Notes under the pieces: model-generated | Databases searched by the model: none | Told to the model about the DNA's origin: nothing | What the model saw: only the letters and a program-made list of their open reading frames with translations | Position numbers and translations under genes: made by a program | Origin: Zoogloea sp. | GTDB lineage: Bacteria; Pseudomonadota; Gammaproteobacteria; Burkholderiales; Rhodocyclaceae | Direction: 5' to 3' | NCBI RefSeq assembly: GCF_030157465.1 | Contig: NZ_JAOAUU010000058.1 | Span: 186,001-250,000, forward strand | Length of the DNA: 64,000 nt | Shown here: in pieces, positions 1 through 10,120 of the stretch | How the letters are laid out: each line of letters opens with the position of its first letter | Position numbering within the stretch: position 1 is the stretch's first letter

Positions 1-2
1 TG

Positions 3-446
3 TCGCCGGTGCCGCCTACCGGAACCGGCGGCACCGCCAGCCGGCTGGCGGTCACCGAACCGGCTTTTTTCGAGGAGCTGCCCAACGCCATGGCCGGCAC
101 GCCAAGCACCCGCACGCTGCAGGTGATGGCGCGGGTGTATTTCTCGCCGGACATGCCGTTCGAGGACACCCTGCAGTTCATGCCGATGATCGGCGCCGAA
201 TCCGACCACGCCGTGGCCGAGATGGTCGCCCTGCCCTTCATGCGCACCGGGCGGCGGCCGAACATTCCGGCGCTGGTGATGGGCGGTTCGGAAGACCAGG
301 TGTTTCCGGCGTCGATGCTGTTTTTTACCGCGCTGGCGTGGCGGGCGCACAGCGTTACCATCGAGCGCGCCGGCCACATGCTGATGCTCGACCCCCAGTG
401 GCAGGAAGCCGCCGGCGCGCTGGCCGACTGGCTGACCACGGTGTGA
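3..446 (+). CDS. alpha/beta hydrolase, C-terminal part (5' end lies outside window)
   Basis: Frame open to the window edge; late alpha/beta hydrolase pattern 'PALVMGGSEDQVFP...ERAGHMLMLD' (Asp and His of the triad). Confidence 0.75.
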   Translation, partial: SPVPPTGTGGTASRLAVTEPAFFEELPNAMAGTPSTRTLQVMARVYFSPDMPFEDTLQFMPMIGAESDHAVAEMVALPFMRTGRRPNIPALVMGGSEDQVFPASMLFFTALAWRAHSVTIERAGHMLMLDPQWQEAAGALADWLTTV

Positions 447-473
447 CACCCGGCGGGTGAAACCGGGTGCGGC

Positions 474-830
474 TCAGGGCCGGTCGATCATCGCGTAACG
501 CTTGCGCACCCGCTCCAGCACTTCAAAAGTGCCGATGAAACCCGCCGGAATGATGCCCGCGTCGCCCGGCCCGAACTCGCGGCCATTGCCGGCCGCATCG
601 ACAATCCGCAGGCGCCCGCTCATAACCTGGAAAAACTCGTGGCGCCCTTCGTGAAAGGCGATGCGCCAGGCGCCCGGCTCGCATTCCCAGTCGCCCATGG
701 AAATCCCGCCGTCCCCGGAGGCATAGCGTTCAAAGGTAAGCCGGCGCGGGGGCGTGCCGACGGCACGACTCAGGGCCGGACGGTCTTCAGCAGGATCGGG
801 AGCGGGATCGGAAAAATGGATGACAGGCAT
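474..830 (-). CDS. cupin domain-containing protein
   Basis: 118 aa ORF; cupin-like 'CEPGAWRIAFHEGRHEFFQVMSGRLRIVDAAGNGREFGPGDAGIIPAGFIGTFEV'. Confidence 0.75.
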   Translation of the reverse strand: MPVIHFSDPAPDPAEDRPALSRAVGTPPRRLTFERYASGDGGISMGDWECEPGAWRIAFHEGRHEFFQVMSGRLRIVDAAGNGREFGPGDAGIIPAGFIGTFEVLERVRKRYAMIDRP

Positions 831-971
831 CGGGGCAAAGCAAAACGGGATGAATTGAGTTGAAACAGGAAGCCGCGCAGTTTAAGCCGTAGCGGGCAAG
901 GGCCTTCGAGCCCCAATGAGTATTTTCTGTAAAACCCGCGCAGCGAGCGGCCCGGGCTTTATTGAACTGTT

Positions 972-1538
972 TCAGAAAAGTTCGACGTCGTCGCCCTTGT
1001 CTTTCATTTCGGCTTTGTAGTGCTCCAGGGCTTCCTTCACCGGCATGCCCTGCATCACCGCGTTGAACATTTCGATTTCTTCGCGGGTGGAATACTTGGC
1101 GCGGATTTTTTCCTGCAGGGCCACCCATTCGAAGGGGCTGTAGATCTTGCGCTGGTCGGTGACGAGGCCGCCGAGGGCTTCGAGGCTGAGGGAGACGTGG
1201 GCGAGGCGCTGGCTGAGCTTGTCGTAGAACTGGAAGGCGATGATCGAGCGCTGGACGCGGCTGGAGACTTCGCCGGCCTGGTCGATGAGGGTGGCCTTGA
1301 GTTCGGCGGTAGCGGGGCTGTCGGGCAGTTTTTCCAGGGCGTTGCCCATCAGGCGCATGTAGCCGGCCATCGAGGTGAAGGAGTCGGTGAGCACCTCGAC
1401 CGAGCTGCCGCCTTCCTTCATCGCGGCGTCGATCTGGCCCACGGCGAGTTCGAGCATGAGTACCGTCTCGCGCACCTGGCTCCAGTCCAGGTCGGGGGTT
1501 TGTGCGCTGCTGCCGCGCCGTTCTTCTGCTGTACTCAT
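972..1538 (-). CDS. hypothetical helical protein, weakly CheZ-like
   Basis: 188 aa from ATG at 1538 (MSTAEERRGSSAQ...); helical composition, 'IIAFQFYDKLSQRLAHVS'. Confidence 0.6.
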   Translation of the reverse strand: MSTAEERRGSSAQTPDLDWSQVRETVLMLELAVGQIDAAMKEGGSSVEVLTDSFTSMAGYMRLMGNALEKLPDSPATAELKATLIDQAGEVSSRVQRSIIAFQFYDKLSQRLAHVSLSLEALGGLVTDQRKIYSPFEWVALQEKIRAKYSTREEIEMFNAVMQGMPVKEALEHYKAEMKDKGDDVELF

Positions 1539-1594
1539 GGCTGTCTCCGGACGTGTAATCGATCCCGGTACTTTCGGCACGGGCCCGAAAAGCT

Positions 1595-2638
1595 TTAGGG
1601 CAGCGGCCCGCCGACGAAGACCGGCTCGGGCTCCAGCTCGACCCCGAAGCGGGCGCGTACGTCGGCGCGCACGGCATTGCTGGTGGCCCGCACGTCGGCG
1701 CCGGTGGCTCCGCCGTGGTTGACCAGGACCAGCGCCTGCCGCTCGAAGCAGCCCACCGGGCCGAGGCGGCGGCCTTTCCAACCGGCCTGCTCGATCAGCC
1801 AGCCGGCAGCGAGCTTCTCGCGGCCGTCGGCCTGCGGGTAATGGGGCAGGCCGGGATGAAGGGCCGCCAGCCGGGCGTACTCCGCGGCGTCGACCACCGG
1901 GTTCTTGAAGAAGCTGCCGGCGTTGCCGATCTCGGCCGGGTCGGGCAGCTTGGCGCGGCGGATGGCGATGACGGCATCCGAAACCTGCAGCGGCGTTGGC
2001 ACGGCGATGCCCTGTGCGGCCAGCTGGCGGGCCACGTCGGCGTAGCCGGTGATCGGTGTCCAGCGCTTGGGCAGGCGAAAGGTGACGGCGGCAATCAGGT
2101 AGCGCCCGGCGCCCTGCTGCTTGAAAAAGCTGTCGCGGTAGGCAAAGGCGCAGTCGGCCTTGTCGAAACCCACTGTTTTGCCGGTTTCGAGGTCGTAGGC
2201 GCGCAGGCTGTAGAAGTGCTCGCACACCTCGATGCCGTAGGCGCCGATGTTCTGCACCGGGGCGGCGCCTGCGGTGCCGGGGATCAGCGAGAGGTTTTCG
2301 AGGCCGGGCCAGCCCATTTCGAGCGTCCAGCGCACAAAGTCGTGCCAGTTTTCGCCACCGCCGACGCGAACGTAGAAGGCGTCGGCATCTTCCTGCACGC
2401 GGCTGCGGCCATGAAAGGCGACCTGCAGCACGAGGCCGGGAAAATCCCCCGCCAGCACGAGGTTGGAGCCGCCGCCCAGCACCAGCCGCGGCAGGCCCTG
2501 GATGCGCGCGTCGTCGAGCACGGCGCGCAGGGTGTCGACGCTGTCGATGGCGGCAAACCAGGCGGCGCGGGCCGGCAGGCGCAGGGTGTTGAGTGCGTCG
2601 AGGGCGACGTTCTGGCGGAGCGGATCGGGGTGGGTCAT
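1595..2638 (-). CDS. murB: UDP-N-acetylmuramate dehydrogenase
   Basis: FAD-binding '[21 protein letters not shown]', '[27 protein letters not shown]', '[11 protein letters not shown]'. Confidence 0.95.
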   Translation of the reverse strand: MTHPDPLRQNVALDALNTLRLPARAAWFAAIDSVDTLRAVLDDARIQGLPRLVLGGGSNLVLAGDFPGLVLQVAFHGRSRVQEDADAFYVRVGGGENWHDFVRWTLEMGWPGLENLSLIPGTAGAAPVQNIGAYGIEVCEHFYSLRAYDLETGKTVGFDKADCAFAYRDSFFKQQGAGRYLIAAVTFRLPKRWTPITGYADVARQLAAQGIAVPTPLQVSDAVIAIRRAKLPDPAEIGNAGSFFKNPVVDAAEYARLAALHPGLPHYPQADGREKLAAGWLIEQAGWKGRRLGPVGCFERQALVLVNHGGATGADVRATSNAVRADVRARFGVELEPEPVFVGGPLP

Positions 2639-3480
2639 TGGCGGATTTCGGCGAAGTCCGGCGGCACCGGCATGCCCGGCGTGCGGCGGCAGGGGTTGAT
2701 GTCGAGCCCGCCGCGGCGGGTGTAGCGCGCCCACACCGACAGGGCGGTGGGCCGGCATTCGCGCAGGATGTCGGTAAACACGCGCTCGACGCACTGCTCG
2801 TGGAATTCGTTGTGCTGGCGAAACGAGATGATGTAGCGCAGCAGCCCCTCGCGCTCGATCGGGGCGCCCTTGTAGCGCACGACGATCATGGCCCAATCTG
2901 GCTGGCCGGTAACCAGGCAGTTGGACTTGAGAAGGTGGGAGTACAGGGTTTCGCCCACGTGGGGCAGCGCGTGGTCGGCGCTGAGCAGGCTCGGCGCGGG
3001 CGTGTAGCGGTCCACGTCGATCTCGAGGGTGTCGAGCAGCACGCCCTTCGGGTAGCCCATGTGACGCTGGGGGCGCGTGCTCAGCGGCTCGACGCGCACA
3101 CTAACCGGCGCACCGGCGGCGGCGCTGAGATCGCGGGTGAGGGTTTCGGTGAGCACATCGACGCTGGCAACCTTGGTCTGGTTGAACGCGTTGAGATAGA
3201 GCTTGAAGGACTTGGATTCGATCAGGTTGGGCGAATACGCCGGCACGTGAAAGCGGGCCAGCGCCACCACCGGCTTGCCCCGGGGGTCGAGCCACGACAG
3301 CTCGTAGGCGTTCCACAGGTCTTCGCCGATGAAGGGCAGGGCGTCGCCGGAAATGCCGATTTCGTCGCGTTTGCCCTGGCGGGTGATCGGAAAGAGCAGC
3401 TCGGGCGCGTAATGCTGGGCGTAGGCAACGGGCTTGCCGAGGGGCGAGGCGTCGGGATGGGAAGGGTGTCGGGTAAGCAT
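2635..3480 (-). CDS. queF: NADPH-dependent 7-cyano-7-deazaguanine reductase
   Basis: '[16 protein letters not shown]', '[12 protein letters not shown]', C-terminal '[17 protein letters not shown]'; likely start MLTRHPS; overlaps murB start. Confidence 0.93.
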   Translation of the reverse strand: MLTRHPSHPDASPLGKPVAYAQHYAPELLFPITRQGKRDEIGISGDALPFIGEDLWNAYELSWLDPRGKPVVALARFHVPAYSPNLIESKSFKLYLNAFNQTKVASVDVLTETLTRDLSAAAGAPVSVRVEPLSTRPQRHMGYPKGVLLDTLEIDVDRYTPAPSLLSADHALPHVGETLYSHLLKSNCLVTGQPDWAMIVVRYKGAPIEREGLLRYIISFRQHNEFHEQCVERVFTDILRECRPTALSVWARYTRRGGLDINPCRRTPGMPVPPDFAEIRQ

Positions 3481-3540
3481 CTGCCTATTGTAAAACGGCG
3501 GATGCCCCGCGCACCCGGACAGCGCCACGATATAAGCGGC

Positions 3541-4152
3541 CTAAGGCTCGGACAAGCCAGGACTCACCAAGCGCTCAACGTCGGCTGCGACGTGCTGCAC
3601 AAGCGCCTCCAACTCGCGAGGGCCATCGGCGCCATAGCTGACGCACTTCTCGTAGGCGGCCACGGTAAAGCAGACGCGGGTGTTGGACGCATCCGACATT
3701 CGCAAGCCTTGCGTGCCGAGCAGGCCATCGTCCTTGATGAAGACCGAATATTTCGTCGTGTAGTTTGTCGGCAGTTCAAAGAAGCGAATCCGGTAAAGCT
3801 CGTTCACCAGGGCCAGCAAATCCTTGACGGGATAGACGAAATGACGCTTCTGCCTATCGCGTTCCAGCAGGGCAGCCCCCGACCCCGCAAGGCTTACCCG
3901 CCAACCAGGCAAACCATGGCCGGGCTGTCGCAGGAAGCGTACGCTGAGTTCATCAAGCCGATAGTTCAGGGGCGGGCCACCCGCCACGAAGCTGCGTTCA
4001 GCAGCCATTGCGCTACCACCGATCAGGCACAGGAGGGCACTCAGAATGCCGCGCAACACATATCTGTGCAGAACAGGCACAGCGTAGATTCGCCCGGATG
4101 AAAAAACGGGACCCCGTTGCCGGAATCCCGTCATCTCACTGTGCAGTGGCAT
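3541..4152 (-). CDS. hypothetical secreted protein
   Basis: ORF with internal signal-peptide-like stretch 'VLRGILSALLCLIGGSAMAAERS'; true start probably downstream of the first ATG. Confidence 0.5.
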   Translation of the reverse strand: MPLHSEMTGFRQRGPVFSSGRIYAVPVLHRYVLRGILSALLCLIGGSAMAAERSFVAGGPPLNYRLDELSVRFLRQPGHGLPGWRVSLAGSGAALLERDRQKRHFVYPVKDLLALVNELYRIRFFELPTNYTTKYSVFIKDDGLLGTQGLRMSDASNTRVCFTVAAYEKCVSYGADGPRELEALVQHVAADVERLVSPGLSEP

Positions 4153-5144
4153 CAGGCCTTGCGGCGACGGGCAAGCAGACCACCCACGCCGGCAAGGACC
4201 AGGGCCAGGCTGGCCGGCTCCGGCACGCTGTTCGCGACAGTCCGGGTGTAACCGAGGTCGGTCAGGATGCCGACTTCAACAAGGCTGTAGTCACGTGCTT
4301 CCTGCGGGCCGAAATCCCGGTCGTGCTTCATCATGTCGCTGGGGAAAACGTTCTTGTCCAGATGGCTTACGCTGCTGCCCTGATCGAAGGTCGTCGGGCT
4401 GTAAAGCGCCACCGGGTTGCCGCCGTTGGCAGCCACGGCGTTGGTCCCACCGAAGTACACCCCATTGCCTGTTCCGCCGACGCTGGCCGTATCAAAGATG
4501 ACCTGATTCAGGTTGAAGCCGGCATCGATGATGACGTTGCCATTTTTGTCGCGCAGGAAGGTGTCGTAAGCACTCCACTGATTAGGAAAGTACGGGTTGC
4601 CACCCGGCACGGGATCGATCGTCGAGGCAAACCCGAGAGCATGCGTGAGTTCGTGAAAGACTGCGGCATAGAAATCGAACTCGGAGCCCAAGACCAACGC
4701 GTTGGGATCCAGCTGCCAGGCCGCGCCGAAATTCACGTCAACACTGCCGTCCGCTGTGGCGCCATTCTTGTCGATGCCGGTCAGCAGCTTGTCACGGACA
4801 ACCGATCCCACGAGCCCCGCCGCACCACTGTCTACGACTGCCGAACTGGCCGACGCCAGGGTATTGCTCAGGGGATCGTCAGAGCCCGAGGCATTCAGCA
4901 CGATCGTGCCGCTGTTACTGAAATAGTTGCCGAACATGTTCGAGAACAGATTGCCGGCCGTGACCATGGCCCCTTGCTGGGCGGCATCATTGTTGGCGCC
5001 GTCGGTAAATGCACCGGAGAAATTGAACTGAAAGGCGATACCCGCCTGGGCGGCCGAACCAAAGGCCAGACATGTGGCAACGACGCCACCTTTGAGTGCA
5101 AGGCGCACGAAGTGCGCGACTCGATTCTGCGGCTGAAGGTGCAT
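4152..5144 (-). CDS. PEP-CTERM-anchored metalloprotease (NF038122-like)
   Basis: Signal peptide, zinc motif 'FHELTHALGFAS', C-terminal 'SVPEPASLALVLAGVGGLLARRRKA' sorting signal. Confidence 0.85.
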   Translation of the reverse strand: MHLQPQNRVAHFVRLALKGGVVATCLAFGSAAQAGIAFQFNFSGAFTDGANNDAAQQGAMVTAGNLFSNMFGNYFSNSGTIVLNASGSDDPLSNTLASASSAVVDSGAAGLVGSVVRDKLLTGIDKNGATADGSVDVNFGAAWQLDPNALVLGSEFDFYAAVFHELTHALGFASTIDPVPGGNPYFPNQWSAYDTFLRDKNGNVIIDAGFNLNQVIFDTASVGGTGNGVYFGGTNAVAANGGNPVALYSPTTFDQGSSVSHLDKNVFPSDMMKHDRDFGPQEARDYSLVEVGILTDLGYTRTVANSVPEPASLALVLAGVGGLLARRRKA

Positions 5145-5465
5145 GGTTTGAATCCCGTGTTGATCAGACAGGCACGGCAAGTTGCCGCAACCATCCAATG
5201 TTAATATGAAAAGGAGCTTGCCGCCATGCAATTAATGTACCAGGAATCACATCAAGAAGCCGGAACGCCCCTCTGAAATGTAAATATTCACAAACAATCA
5301 ACTGCTTGCTGGAAAACATAAATCACTACGCTAATCCGTCAGCCCCAACGGCGGTGATCCAAACAGGATGCAGCATCAAAAAATGTAAAAAAACCCGACA
5401 AACTCAGACTGACCGCTCCCCGCCCCGGGCTCAAGGCATGCGGCCATCCCGGTGGTCAGTTCTGT

Positions 5466-6737
5466 TCAGCGGGGGCCGCGCAGGGCGGTGAGGAGTTTCT
5501 GGCCGGCGCGTCCGTCCACAGTCTGGCCAAGACGCTGCTGTTCCGCGCGGATAGCTGCCCGGCTGGCGTCGCCGAGCATGCCGTCAACAGTGCCGATGGC
5601 GTGGCCGCGGGCGATCAGCAGGGTTTGCAGTTCGCGCCGCTCGACGCGGGAGAGGCCGGGGTCGTCGGTGGGCCAGGGCGTGGCGAAGGGCTGGCCACCC
5701 TTCAGGCGGTCGGCCAGGTGGGCGATGGCCAGAGCGTAGCTTTCGGCGGCGTTGTAGCCGTAGATGGCGTCGAAGTTGCGAAACACCAGAAAGGCCGGGC
5801 CGCGCGGGCCGGCGGGCAGCATGAGCCCGGCCGGGGCGTCGCCGCCGCCCAGCGGGCTGCCGTCGATGCGGGTGATGCCACGGGCGCTCCAGCTGGCCAG
5901 CGGCTGCTTGTTGCGGCGGCCGGCGTTGCTGGCGTCGAAGCCGGACGGCAGGCGCACTTCGTAGCCCCAGGGCTCGCCTTCGCGCCAGCCGGCTTTTTTG
6001 AGGAAGTTGGCGGTGGAGGCCAGCGCATCGGGCACGCTGCCCACCAGGTCACGCCGGCCGTCGCCGTCGAAATCCACCGCGAGGCGCAGGAAGGTGGAGG
6101 GCATGAACTGGGTATGGCCGAAGGCGCCTGCCCACGAGCCGGTGAGTTGTTCGGCCTTCACGTCGCCGGAATCGACGATCTTGAGCGCATCGAAAAACTC
6201 GCCCCGGAAGTAGGCCTGGCGGCGGCCGTAGCACGACAGCGTCGACAACGAGGTGAGCAGCGGGCGGGCGCCGAAGTTGCGCCCGAAGTTGCTTTCCACG
6301 CCCCACACGGCCACCACCGTGGCCGGATCGACCCGGTAGCGGGCAGACACGGCAGCGAGCACTTCGCTCCATTGGGCCTGCATGGCGCGGCCGTCGGCCA
6401 CGCGTTCGTCGTCCACCAGCGCCGAGAGGTAATCCCAGATCGCGGTGCGGAATTCGGGTTGGTAGTCGAGGAGTTCGAGCACCTTCATGTCGGGCACAAG
6501 GCTGGCGGTGAGGCGGTCGAAGGCAGCCCCCGAAACGCCGCGCCCCTGGGCGTCGGGCTTGAGTTCGGCAAGGCAAGGCGCAAAGCGGGCCGGATCGGGC
6601 ACCGGGGCGGCTTGGGCGGCCGAGGCCAGGAACAGCGCAATGGCCACCCCCTGCAGGGGCGACTTCAGTCGCCCGCGGATTTTGGCTGGGGCCTGGGGCC
6701 CTGGATCGGCATTGATGGTCTGAAAGGGTGGTTTCAT
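5466..6737 (-). CDS. lytic murein transglycosylase (MltB family) with C-terminal peptidoglycan-binding domain
   Basis: 'VVAVWGVESNFGRNFGARPLLTSLSTLS', 'GSWAGAFGHTQFMPSTFLRLAVDFDGDGRRDL', C-terminal PG-binding-1-like repeat. Confidence 0.92.
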   Translation of the reverse strand: MKPPFQTINADPGPQAPAKIRGRLKSPLQGVAIALFLASAAQAAPVPDPARFAPCLAELKPDAQGRGVSGAAFDRLTASLVPDMKVLELLDYQPEFRTAIWDYLSALVDDERVADGRAMQAQWSEVLAAVSARYRVDPATVVAVWGVESNFGRNFGARPLLTSLSTLSCYGRRQAYFRGEFFDALKIVDSGDVKAEQLTGSWAGAFGHTQFMPSTFLRLAVDFDGDGRRDLVGSVPDALASTANFLKKAGWREGEPWGYEVRLPSGFDASNAGRRNKQPLASWSARGITRIDGSPLGGGDAPAGLMLPAGPRGPAFLVFRNFDAIYGYNAAESYALAIAHLADRLKGGQPFATPWPTDDPGLSRVERRELQTLLIARGHAIGTVDGMLGDASRAAIRAEQQRLGQTVDGRAGQKLLTALRGPR

Positions 6738-7243
6738 CAGCGGATAAAGGATTGCATCAGGGCAAAAAAGCGGCCGTAGAACTCGCTGTCGGTGACGGTT
6801 TCCTCGCCGACCTTGACGAGGCTTTCGTTGTTGCCGCCAAAGGGCAGCGACAGGGAGCCGATGCCGGTGACACTGAGGCCGGTGCTGGCCGAGCCGGCTT
6901 TAAGTTCTTCGCGCATCTGGCGCACGTTGGCGTACACGGCCGAGCCGTCGCCTTCGGACAGGCAGAACAGGCTGAAGGTGAGCTGGACCTGGGTGCTCCG
7001 GTCGGGCTGGAAGAATTTCTTGGCCCGCACGGCGTCGGGCTTGCTTTCCTCGATGAGGTAGCCCTGGCTGAGCAGCGCCCGCCGCCCGGCTTCGCAGGCC
7101 GCCGACGGCGACACTTCGAAGGATTGCTCGAAGGGCGAATCGGGGGCGAAGTGTTCCAGCCGGTAGGAGTCGTCCTTGGGCTTGGAAACCGTGCTGCAGG
7201 CGGCAAGCCACAGGCAGGCGATAAGGGTGATGCGGTAGCGCAT
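6737..7243 (-). CDS. DUF2242-like lipoprotein
   Basis: Lipobox 'LIACLWLAACST' after ATG 7243; conserved-looking 'HFAPDSPFEQSFEVSPSAACEAGRRALLSQGY'. Confidence 0.7.
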   Translation of the reverse strand: MRYRITLIACLWLAACSTVSKPKDDSYRLEHFAPDSPFEQSFEVSPSAACEAGRRALLSQGYLIEESKPDAVRAKKFFQPDRSTQVQLTFSLFCLSEGDGSAVYANVRQMREELKAGSASTGLSVTGIGSLSLPFGGNNESLVKVGEETVTDSEFYGRFFALMQSFIR

Positions 7244-7327
7244 GGGTGTTTTCACGAGACATGAACGGGTGAAGGAAGCGTGCCGGGCAGCGGGATCGAG
7301 CCGCCCGGTCAATTCATGCACCCGCGC

Positions 7328-10060
7328 TCAATGGGCTTCGTCCCAGTTGTCTCCAGCCCCCACTTCGGCAAGCAGCGGCACGGAAAGTTGCGCCACGCCG
7401 GCCATCAATCTGGGCAGTTGCTCGCGAATCAGCGCCACTTCGGCGTCAGGCACTTCGAGCACCAGTTCGTCGTGCACCTGCAGAATGAGCCGCGACTTGA
7501 CGCCGGATTCCTTGAGCCACTGGGAGGTGGCGATCATGGCTTTCTTGATCAGGTCGGCGGCGGTGCCCTGCATCGGCGCGTTGATCGCGGCCCGCTCGGC
7601 GCCCTGGCGGCGACCGACCTGCTGGGCGCGGATATCCGGCAGGTGCAGGCGGCGCCCGAACACCGTCTCCACGTAGCCCTTGGTCTTGGCCTCCAGGCGG
7701 GTGCGCTCCATGTAGGCGGCGACGCCGGGGTAACGGGCGAAGTAGCGGTCGATGTAGTTGGCGGCGGCAACGCGTTCGATGCCGAGATTTTTGGCCAGGC
7801 CGTGGGCGCTCATGCCGTAGATCAGGCCGAAGTTGATCACCTTGGCGTAGCGGCGCTGCTCGCTGGTCACTTCCAGCGGGGTGACGCCGAAGATCTCGCC
7901 GGCGGTGGCGCGGTGCACGTCCTCGCCGCGGGCGAAGGCGCCGGTCAGGCCGGCGTCGCCGGACAGGTGGGCCATGATGCGCAGTTCGATCTGCGAGTAG
8001 TCGGCCGACACGATCTTGTGGCCCTTGGGGGCGATGAAGGCGGCGCGGATGCGGCGGCCTTCCGGCGTGCGGATGGGGATGTTCTGCAGGTTGGGCTCGG
8101 AGCTGGCGAGGCGGCCGGTGACGGCCACGGCCTGGCTGAAGCTGGTGTGCACGCGGCCGGTGAGGCGGTTCACCATCAGCGGCAGCTTGTCGGTGTAGGT
8201 GTTCTTGAGCTTGGCGAGGCTGCGGTGCTCGAGCAGCAGCTTGGGCAGCGGATAGTCGTCGGCGAGCTGGGAGAGCACGTCCTCGTCGGTGGAGGGCTGG
8301 CCGGTGGCCGTTTTTTTGACGACCGGCAGGCCGAGCTTGGTGAACAGGATTTCGCCAAGCTGCTTGGGCGAGCCCAGGTTGAAGGGCTGACCGGCCAGCA
8401 CGTGGGCCTGCTGCTCCAGCTCGTGGAGGCGGCGGCCGAGTTCTTCGGAATGCTGGGCGAGCAGGAAGTCGTCGATCAGCACGCCGTTGCGTTCCATCTC
8501 GAAAAGCACCCGGGCGGTGGGCAGTTCGATGTCACGGTACAGCGCGGCAAGGCCCGGCTCGGCCGCCAGTTGAGCCGCCAGGTTGTGGTGCAGGCGCAGG
8601 GTGATGTCGGCGTCTTCGGCCGCGTATTCGGTGGCGCGGGCAAGCTCCACGTCGCCAAAACCGATCTGCTTGGCGCCCTTGCCGCAGACTTCGGCGTAAG
8701 TGAGCGTCTTGATGCCGAGGTGGCGGCTGGCCAGCGAATCCATGTCGTGGGATTTGTCGCTTTCCAGCACGTAGGATTCGAGCAGCGTGTCTTCCGCAAT
8801 GCCGGCAAGCTGGATGCCGTGGTTGGCCAGGATGTGGGCGTCGTATTTCAGATTCTGGCCGAGCTTGCGGTGGGCGTCGGATTCGAGCCAGGGCTTGAGC
8901 TTTGCCAGCACTTCGGCCAGCGGCAGCTGGGCCGGCGCGTCGGCGTAGCGGTGGGAGAGCGGCAGGTAGGCCGCTTCGCCCTCAACGATGGCAAACGACA
9001 TGCCGACCAGGGTGGCCAGCATCGGGTCGAGGCCGGTGGTTTCGGTGTCGAAGGCGGTAAGCCCGGCAGCGGAAATCTTCGCCAGCCAGGCGTCGAAGGA
9101 TGCCCAGTCGAGCAGGGTTTCGTAGCCGGTGCGATGGGCGCCGGGTTCGCCCGGAGCTTCTGTGGGCTCAGTGGCTTCGGCGGCGCCGGCAGCCGGGGCA
9201 AGCGGGCGATGGACGCCCTCTTCGAGTTCCTTCAGCCAGCCCTTGAATTCCATGCGCCGGTAAATGGCGGCCAGCACGTCCTTGTCGTCTTCACGGGCGA
9301 GCAGTTCGGTGAGCGCAACCGGCAGGCTCAGGTCGGTGACCACGGTTACCAGCCGGCGGCCGAGGGGCAGAAAATCCAGGTGTTTTCTCAGGTTTTCGCC
9401 GACCTTGCCGCCCACTTTGTCGGCGTTGGCGATGAGGTTGTCGAGGGTGCCGTATTCGGTAAGCCACTTCACGGCGGTCTTGGGGCCGCACTTTTCAACG
9501 CCGGGCACGTTGTCCACGGTGTCGCCGATCAGCGTGAGGTAATCGACGATGCGATTCGGCGGCACGCCGAACTTGGCGGTCACGCCGGCCTCGTCGAGCA
9601 CTTCCTCGCTCATGGTGTTCACCCAGCGCACGCCGGGCTGCACGAGCTGGGTCAAGTCCTTGTCGCCGGTGGAGATCACCACGTCCCAGCCGGCCTCGAC
9701 GGCCTGGCGGGTGAGCGTGCCGATCACGTCGTCGGCCTCGACGCCGTCTTCAACCAGCAGCGGCCAGCCTTCGGCCTTCACCGCCTCGTGCAGCGGCTCG
9801 ATCTGGGCGCGCAGGTCGTCGGGCATGGACGGACGCTGGGCCTTGTAGTCGGGAAACCAGTCGTCGCGGAAAGTCTTGCCTTTGGCATCGAATACGCAGG
9901 CGCGGTATTCCGCCTTGTAGTCGGATTCGAGCCGACGTAGCATGGACAGCACGCCGCGCACGGCGCCGGTGGGCTCGCCCGCCGAGTTGCGCAGGTCGGG
10001 CAGGGCATGAAAGGCGCGGTACAGATAGCTGGAGCCATCAACGAGCAACAGGGTGGGCAT
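7328..10060 (-). CDS. polA: DNA polymerase I
   Basis: N-term 'MPTLLLVDGSSYLYRAFHALP', 3'-5' exo 'AFDTETTGLDPM', pol motifs 'SADYSQIELRIMAHLSGD', 'INFGLIYGMSAHGLAKNLGI', 'LQVHDELVLEVP'. Confidence 0.98.
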   Translation of the reverse strand: MPTLLLVDGSSYLYRAFHALPDLRNSAGEPTGAVRGVLSMLRRLESDYKAEYRACVFDAKGKTFRDDWFPDYKAQRPSMPDDLRAQIEPLHEAVKAEGWPLLVEDGVEADDVIGTLTRQAVEAGWDVVISTGDKDLTQLVQPGVRWVNTMSEEVLDEAGVTAKFGVPPNRIVDYLTLIGDTVDNVPGVEKCGPKTAVKWLTEYGTLDNLIANADKVGGKVGENLRKHLDFLPLGRRLVTVVTDLSLPVALTELLAREDDKDVLAAIYRRMEFKGWLKELEEGVHRPLAPAAGAAEATEPTEAPGEPGAHRTGYETLLDWASFDAWLAKISAAGLTAFDTETTGLDPMLATLVGMSFAIVEGEAAYLPLSHRYADAPAQLPLAEVLAKLKPWLESDAHRKLGQNLKYDAHILANHGIQLAGIAEDTLLESYVLESDKSHDMDSLASRHLGIKTLTYAEVCGKGAKQIGFGDVELARATEYAAEDADITLRLHHNLAAQLAAEPGLAALYRDIELPTARVLFEMERNGVLIDDFLLAQHSEELGRRLHELEQQAHVLAGQPFNLGSPKQLGEILFTKLGLPVVKKTATGQPSTDEDVLSQLADDYPLPKLLLEHRSLAKLKNTYTDKLPLMVNRLTGRVHTSFSQAVAVTGRLASSEPNLQNIPIRTPEGRRIRAAFIAPKGHKIVSADYSQIELRIMAHLSGDAGLTGAFARGEDVHRATAGEIFGVTPLEVTSEQRRYAKVINFGLIYGMSAHGLAKNLGIERVAAANYIDRYFARYPGVAAYMERTRLEAKTKGYVETVFGRRLHLPDIRAQQVGRRQGAERAAINAPMQGTAADLIKKAMIATSQWLKESGVKSRLILQVHDELVLEVPDAEVALIREQLPRLMAGVAQLSVPLLAEVGAGDNWDEAH

Positions 10061-10120
10061 GGATTCGCGAGGCCGAGCAGGCGAAACCTCACCTCTCACC
10101 CCTCACTCCTTACAAGAAAA

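Noticed and set aside
5171-5187. GGCACGGCAAGTTGCC as a plus-strand sigma-54 promoter
   Set aside because: Spacing is GG-N11-GC instead of N10 and it points away from the PEP-CTERM gene.
7280-9940. 886 aa plus-strand ORF
   Set aside because: Antisense to polA; His/Gly/Ala-rich low-complexity translation typical of high-GC antisense frames.
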